A stretch of DNA of 7,488 nt from Accumulibacter sp. (GTDB lineage: Bacteria > Pseudomonadota > Gammaproteobacteria > Burkholderiales > Rhodocyclaceae): contig JAISNE010000160.1 of assembly GCA_031276375.1 (NCBI GenBank), positions 1 through 7,488 on the forward strand, given 5' to 3'. A program made the position numbers and the translations under genes. Shown in pieces: positions 4,807 through 7,488 of the stretch. Positions within the stretch are counted from its first letter, which is position 1; each line of letters begins with the position of its first letter. The notes under the pieces were generated by a model. That model saw only the letters and a program-made list of their open reading frames with translations. It searched no databases and had not been told where the DNA came from.

Positions 4807-7488
4807 TCAGGGCGGCAGCGGGGCGAACAGCGCGGCGATGTCGTCCTCGCCGAACTTGAGCGCGGCCTTGCTGTCCGCCGATAGTATTCCGTCGGCGAGG
4901 TCCGCCTTGCGTTCCTGCAAGGCGAGAATTTTCTCTTCGATGCTGCCGGCGACGATCAGCTTGTACACGAACACGGGTTTGTCCTGGCCGATGCGGTGCG
5001 CGCGGTCGGTCGCCTGGTTTTCCATCGCCGGGTTCCACCACGGATCGTAATGGATGACCGTATCGGCGGAAGTGAGGTTGAGTCCGACGCCGCCCGCCTT
5101 CAGGCTGACCAGGAACACCGGCGCCTCGCCGGACTGGAAGCGGCGCACCGGATTTTCCCGGTCGGTGGTTTCCCCGGTCAGCACGGCGTAGTCGATTCCG
5201 GCGCGCCGCACTTCCTGCTCGACCAGCGCGAGCATGGCGGTAAACTGGGAAAAGACGAGAATCCTCCGTCCTTCGTCGACGAGTTCCGGCAGCATCGTCA
5301 TCAGCAGTTCGAGCTTGGCGCGCTCCTGGACTTTCTGCGCGGCCGGCGCCTTGACCAGCCGGGGATCGCAGCAAACCTGGCGCAGCTTGAGCAAGGCGTC
5401 GAGGATGACGATCTGGCTGCGCCCGAAACCCTTGCTGGCGATTTCCCCGCGCACCAGCACATCCATCGAGGCGCGCACCGCCTCGTACAGATCGCGCTGG
5501 CCGCCGCTCAGCTCGACCCGGCGCAGGATGATCGTCTTGGGCGGCAGCTCCGGCGCCACCTCCTCCTTGCGCCGGCGCAGGATGAACGGGCGGATGCGCT
5601 GCGCCAGGAGATCGCGGCGCGCGGTGTCGCCCTGTTTTTCGATCGGCGCGCGCCAGTATCTGGCAAAGGTGCTGGCCTTGCCGAGGAAGCCCGGCAGCAG
5701 GAAATCGAACTGGCTCCACAACTCGCCCAGATGATTTTCGAGCGGCGTTCCGGTCAGGCACAGACGATGCCGCGCGTCGATCCGGCGCACCACTTCGGCG
5801 CCTTGGCTGCGCGAGTTTTTCACCGTCTGCGCTTCGTCGAGAATGAGCATGTGATATTTGAAACGGGTCAGTTCGGCGGCGTCGCGCCAGAGCAGCGGAT
5901 ACGTGGTGAGCACCACGTCGCGGCGCGGAATCTCGTCGAAACGGAGCTTCCGGTCCCCGCCTTGCAGCGCGAGCAGCGACAAGTCCGGGGCGAAACGCGC
6001 CGCTTCGTTGATCCAGTTGAAGACCAGGGAAGTCGGCAGCACGATGAGCGCGGGGCGGTCGAGCCGTCCCGCTTCCTTCTCCAGCAAAAGGTGCGCCAGC
6101 GCCTGCGCGGTCTTGCCAAGCCCCATGTCGTCGGCCAGGATGCCGGAAAGCGCGTGCTCGCGCAGGAACTGCAACCAGGCCAGGCCTTCCTTCTGGTATT
6201 CGCGCAATTCCAGTCCGAGTCCCCGCGGCGGCGCGACCGGGCGCACGCCCCGCGCGGCCAGCAGGCGGCTGGCCAGCGTCATGATTTCTTGCTGCCCGCG
6301 GAACTGCCAGCGGCGGGTGTCGTGCAGGGCTTTCAGGCGCGGCGCGTCGAAGCGTGAAATGCGCAGCCGATAGCCGCCGTCGAAGCCATCGAACAAGTCG
6401 ATGAGCGTCGCCGCCAGCGGCTTCAACCGTTCCGCCGGCACGTGCAGCCGCTTGTTGGCCGGCGTGCGCAGCTCGATCGGTTCGGCGTCGGGAATCTTCA
6501 GCAATTCGGCCGTTTCCAGCCAGCGCGCGTCCCGTTGGAACAGGGACGCCAGCAGCGGCGCCAGCGGCAGCCGTTCCCCTTCGACCACGATGCCCATGTC
6601 GAGATCGAACCAGCCGTTTTCGGAACTGACCAGTTCCGCTTCCCAGGACTCGACCCGCAAGGCGTTATGCCGGAATCCTTCGTCGAATTCGATCGTCCAT
6701 CCCGCCGCGCGCAGCGCATGACGTCCGTTACGCATGAAGTCCGGCCAGCTCGCTTCGTCCGCCAGCGCGTACGGCGCCTCCGGCGAGTGACCGGCGGTGC
6801 GCAGCATGGCGTCTGGAACGCGCTGCAAACCGGCGCCGGCCAGTGCTTCGACGAACGCCTTTTCCAGGTCGGGCCGGCGCACGACGCGCACCGTCTCGCC
6901 GTCGTCGAGCGTGACGAAGACCTGCCGCCCATCCCCGCCTCCATCTCCGTCCCCATCCCCGATCCCGACTTCGGCATCGCCGTAGCGGAAGCTCGGCAAG
7001 GCCACGTCGAACCCGACGGTTTCCGCCGTTTCGGGGTAGCCGCGCCAGGCCGCGTGGCCGTTTGTCGCCAGCGTTTCCAGACGCAGCACCGGACACGGCT
7101 CGGCCACGACGCGGCGCAGCGAAGCCTGGGCATCGATGGCCGGAGGCGGCAGATCCGGCGCCAGTTCAAGCAGCATCTCGGCCACCAGCGCGGCCCGTTC
7201 ATCCGGCAGCGGCGGCAGGGAAAACAGCCGGGCGATAAGCTCGGGATCGCCCGGAACATCGAGCGGCCCGGCCAGCCCTCGATCGAGATCGACATACCAG
7301 GGGGGAAGCAGCGGCACGGCCAGGCAGGATTCCGAAAGCGCCCTGAAGCAGGGGCGCTGGCAGCCTTGCGCGTCGATTCTCCACCCCAGACAGCCCGGCC
7401 TCGGCTCGCCGCAAAGCAGCAGCGAAAGATCGCTGGACAGGGCCAGACGCCCGCTTTGCAGCAAGCGCCGCAGGAGTTCGCCCGCCCG
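4807..7488 (-). CDS. SNF2/Rad54-family DEAD/DEAH-box ATPase (5' end cut by window)
   Basis: A large SNF2-type double-stranded-DNA translocase, 893 residues visible. The frame stays open to the right edge, and the first possible start inside the window is only a TTG at 7464, so the true start almost certainly lies outside. Numbering from that TTG, the C-terminal half carries the full motor: a Q-like region LELREYQKEGLAWL (418-431), Walker A DDMGLGKT (445-452), VLPTSLVFNW (475-484), DEAQ box (543-546), TGTPLENH (571-578), VFSQF (737-741), LKAGGVGLNL (788-797), HYDPWWNP (805-812) and QATDRAHRIGQ (817-827). The N-terminal half is poorly conserved and is the type seen in long bacterial SNF2 proteins that often begin with a zinc-binding SWIM domain; that part is not visible here. 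A Gly/Asp-rich insert lies at about 168-180. It differs from RapA/HepA, which uses a DEAH box. Likely role is remodelling or displacing protein on DNA. Exact substrate unknown. Confidence 0.93.
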   Translation of the reverse strand, partial: RAGELLRRLLQSGRLALSSDLSLLLCGEPRPGCLGWRIDAQGCQRPCFRALSESCLAVPLLPPWYVDLDRGLAGPLDVPGDPELIARLFSLPPLPDERAALVAEMLLELAPDLPPPAIDAQASLRRVVAEPCPVLRLETLATNGHAAWRGYPETAETVGFDVALPSFRYGDAEVGIGDGDGDGGGDGRQVFVTLDDGETVRVVRRPDLEKAFVEALAGAGLQRVPDAMLRTAGHSPEAPYALADEASWPDFMRNGRHALRAAGWTIEFDEGFRHNALRVESWEAELVSSENGWFDLDMGIVVEGERLPLAPLLASLFQRDARWLETAELLKIPDAEPIELRTPANKRLHVPAERLKPLAATLIDLFDGFDGGYRLRISRFDAPRLKALHDTRRWQFRGQQEIMTLASRLLAARGVRPVAPPRGLGLELREYQKEGLAWLQFLREHALSGILADDMGLGKTAQALAHLLLEKEAGRLDRPALIVLPTSLVFNWINEAARFAPDLSLLALQGGDRKLRFDEIPRRDVVLTTYPLLWRDAAELTRFKYHMLILDEAQTVKNSRSQGAEVVRRIDARHRLCLTGTPLENHLGELWSQFDFLLPGFLGKASTFARYWRAPIEKQGDTARRDLLAQRIRPFILRRRKEEVAPELPPKTIILRRVELSGGQRDLYEAVRASMDVLVRGEIASKGFGRSQIVILDALLKLRQVCCDPRLVKAPAAQKVQERAKLELLMTMLPELVDEGRRILVFSQFTAMLALVEQEVRRAGIDYAVLTGETTDRENPVRRFQSGEAPVFLVSLKAGGVGLNLTSADTVIHYDPWWNPAMENQATDRAHRIGQDKPVFVYKLIVAGSIEEKILALQERKADLADGILSADSKAALKFGEDDIAALFAPLPP
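6925..6960 (-). repeat. Six imperfect hexanucleotide units inside the SNF2 gene
   Basis: On the minus (coding) strand six consecutive units of the form GGNGAY-like sequence occur (GGGGAT, GGGGAC, GGAGAT, GGAGGC, GGGGAT, GGGCGG). They encode the Gly/Asp-rich run GDGDGDGGGDGR at about residues 169-180 counted from the TTG at 7464. The tract is in frame and lies in the variable N-terminal half, away from the ATPase motifs, so it probably forms a flexible loop that can change length by slippage. Confidence 0.75.

Noticed and set aside
4996..6357. Long plus-strand open frame of 453 codons
   Set aside because: It is antisense to the conserved SNF2 motor domain, whose motifs are unambiguous on the minus strand.
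4807..7488. SNF2 gene as a dedicated defence component (DISARM-like) or as RapA
   Set aside because: No DISARM partner such as a DrmB-like gene or a DNA methylase is nearby, and the DEAQ box and overall layout fit a common chromosomal SNF2 ATPase rather than RapA or DrmD.

Overview
The window is GC-rich, compact bacterial DNA with strong G/C third-position bias. It looks like a proteobacterium, most likely a betaproteobacterium of the Rhodocyclales/Burkholderiales kind. That placement is an inference from base composition, from an RquA-type protein, and from the style of the SNF2 protein. All five supported genes lie on the minus strand, so transcription runs from the right edge to the left edge. 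Two genes are cut by the window: the SNF2 gene loses its 5' end on the right, and the jetC-like gene loses its 3' end on the left.

Right part (4807-7488): a large SNF2/Rad54-type ATPase with all the usual helicase motifs. Middle (3954-4658): a short divergent class I methyltransferase-fold protein that I recognise as RquA, the enzyme that makes rhodoquinone from ubiquinone. Its presence suggests a fumarate-reducing or low-oxygen respiratory capacity. A 148-base gap upstream of rquA holds a plausible sigma70-type promoter.

Left part (1-3736): three tightly packed genes that look like jetA, jetB and jetC of a Wadjet (MukBEF/Mks-like SMC) plasmid-defence operon. jetA and jetB overlap by 11 bases, and so do jetB and jetC, which points to translational coupling. 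jetA encodes a kleisin-like subunit, jetB a DUF4194/MukE-like subunit, and jetC an SMC-like ATPase with a visible Walker A motif and the start of a coiled coil. The nuclease subunit JetD, which would separate Wadjet from a plain MksBEF condensin, should lie just beyond the left edge and cannot be seen here.

The 217-base gap between rquA and jetA is the only structured intergenic region. It holds a perfect 15-base tandem duplication, a 12-base palindrome, a GC-rich stem-loop and a 6+6 inverted repeat over an AT-rich patch. It is the natural place for the defence operon's promoter and operator. No RNA genes, CRISPR arrays, transposases or attachment sites were found. The long plus-strand reading frames are antisense shadows of the minus-strand genes.
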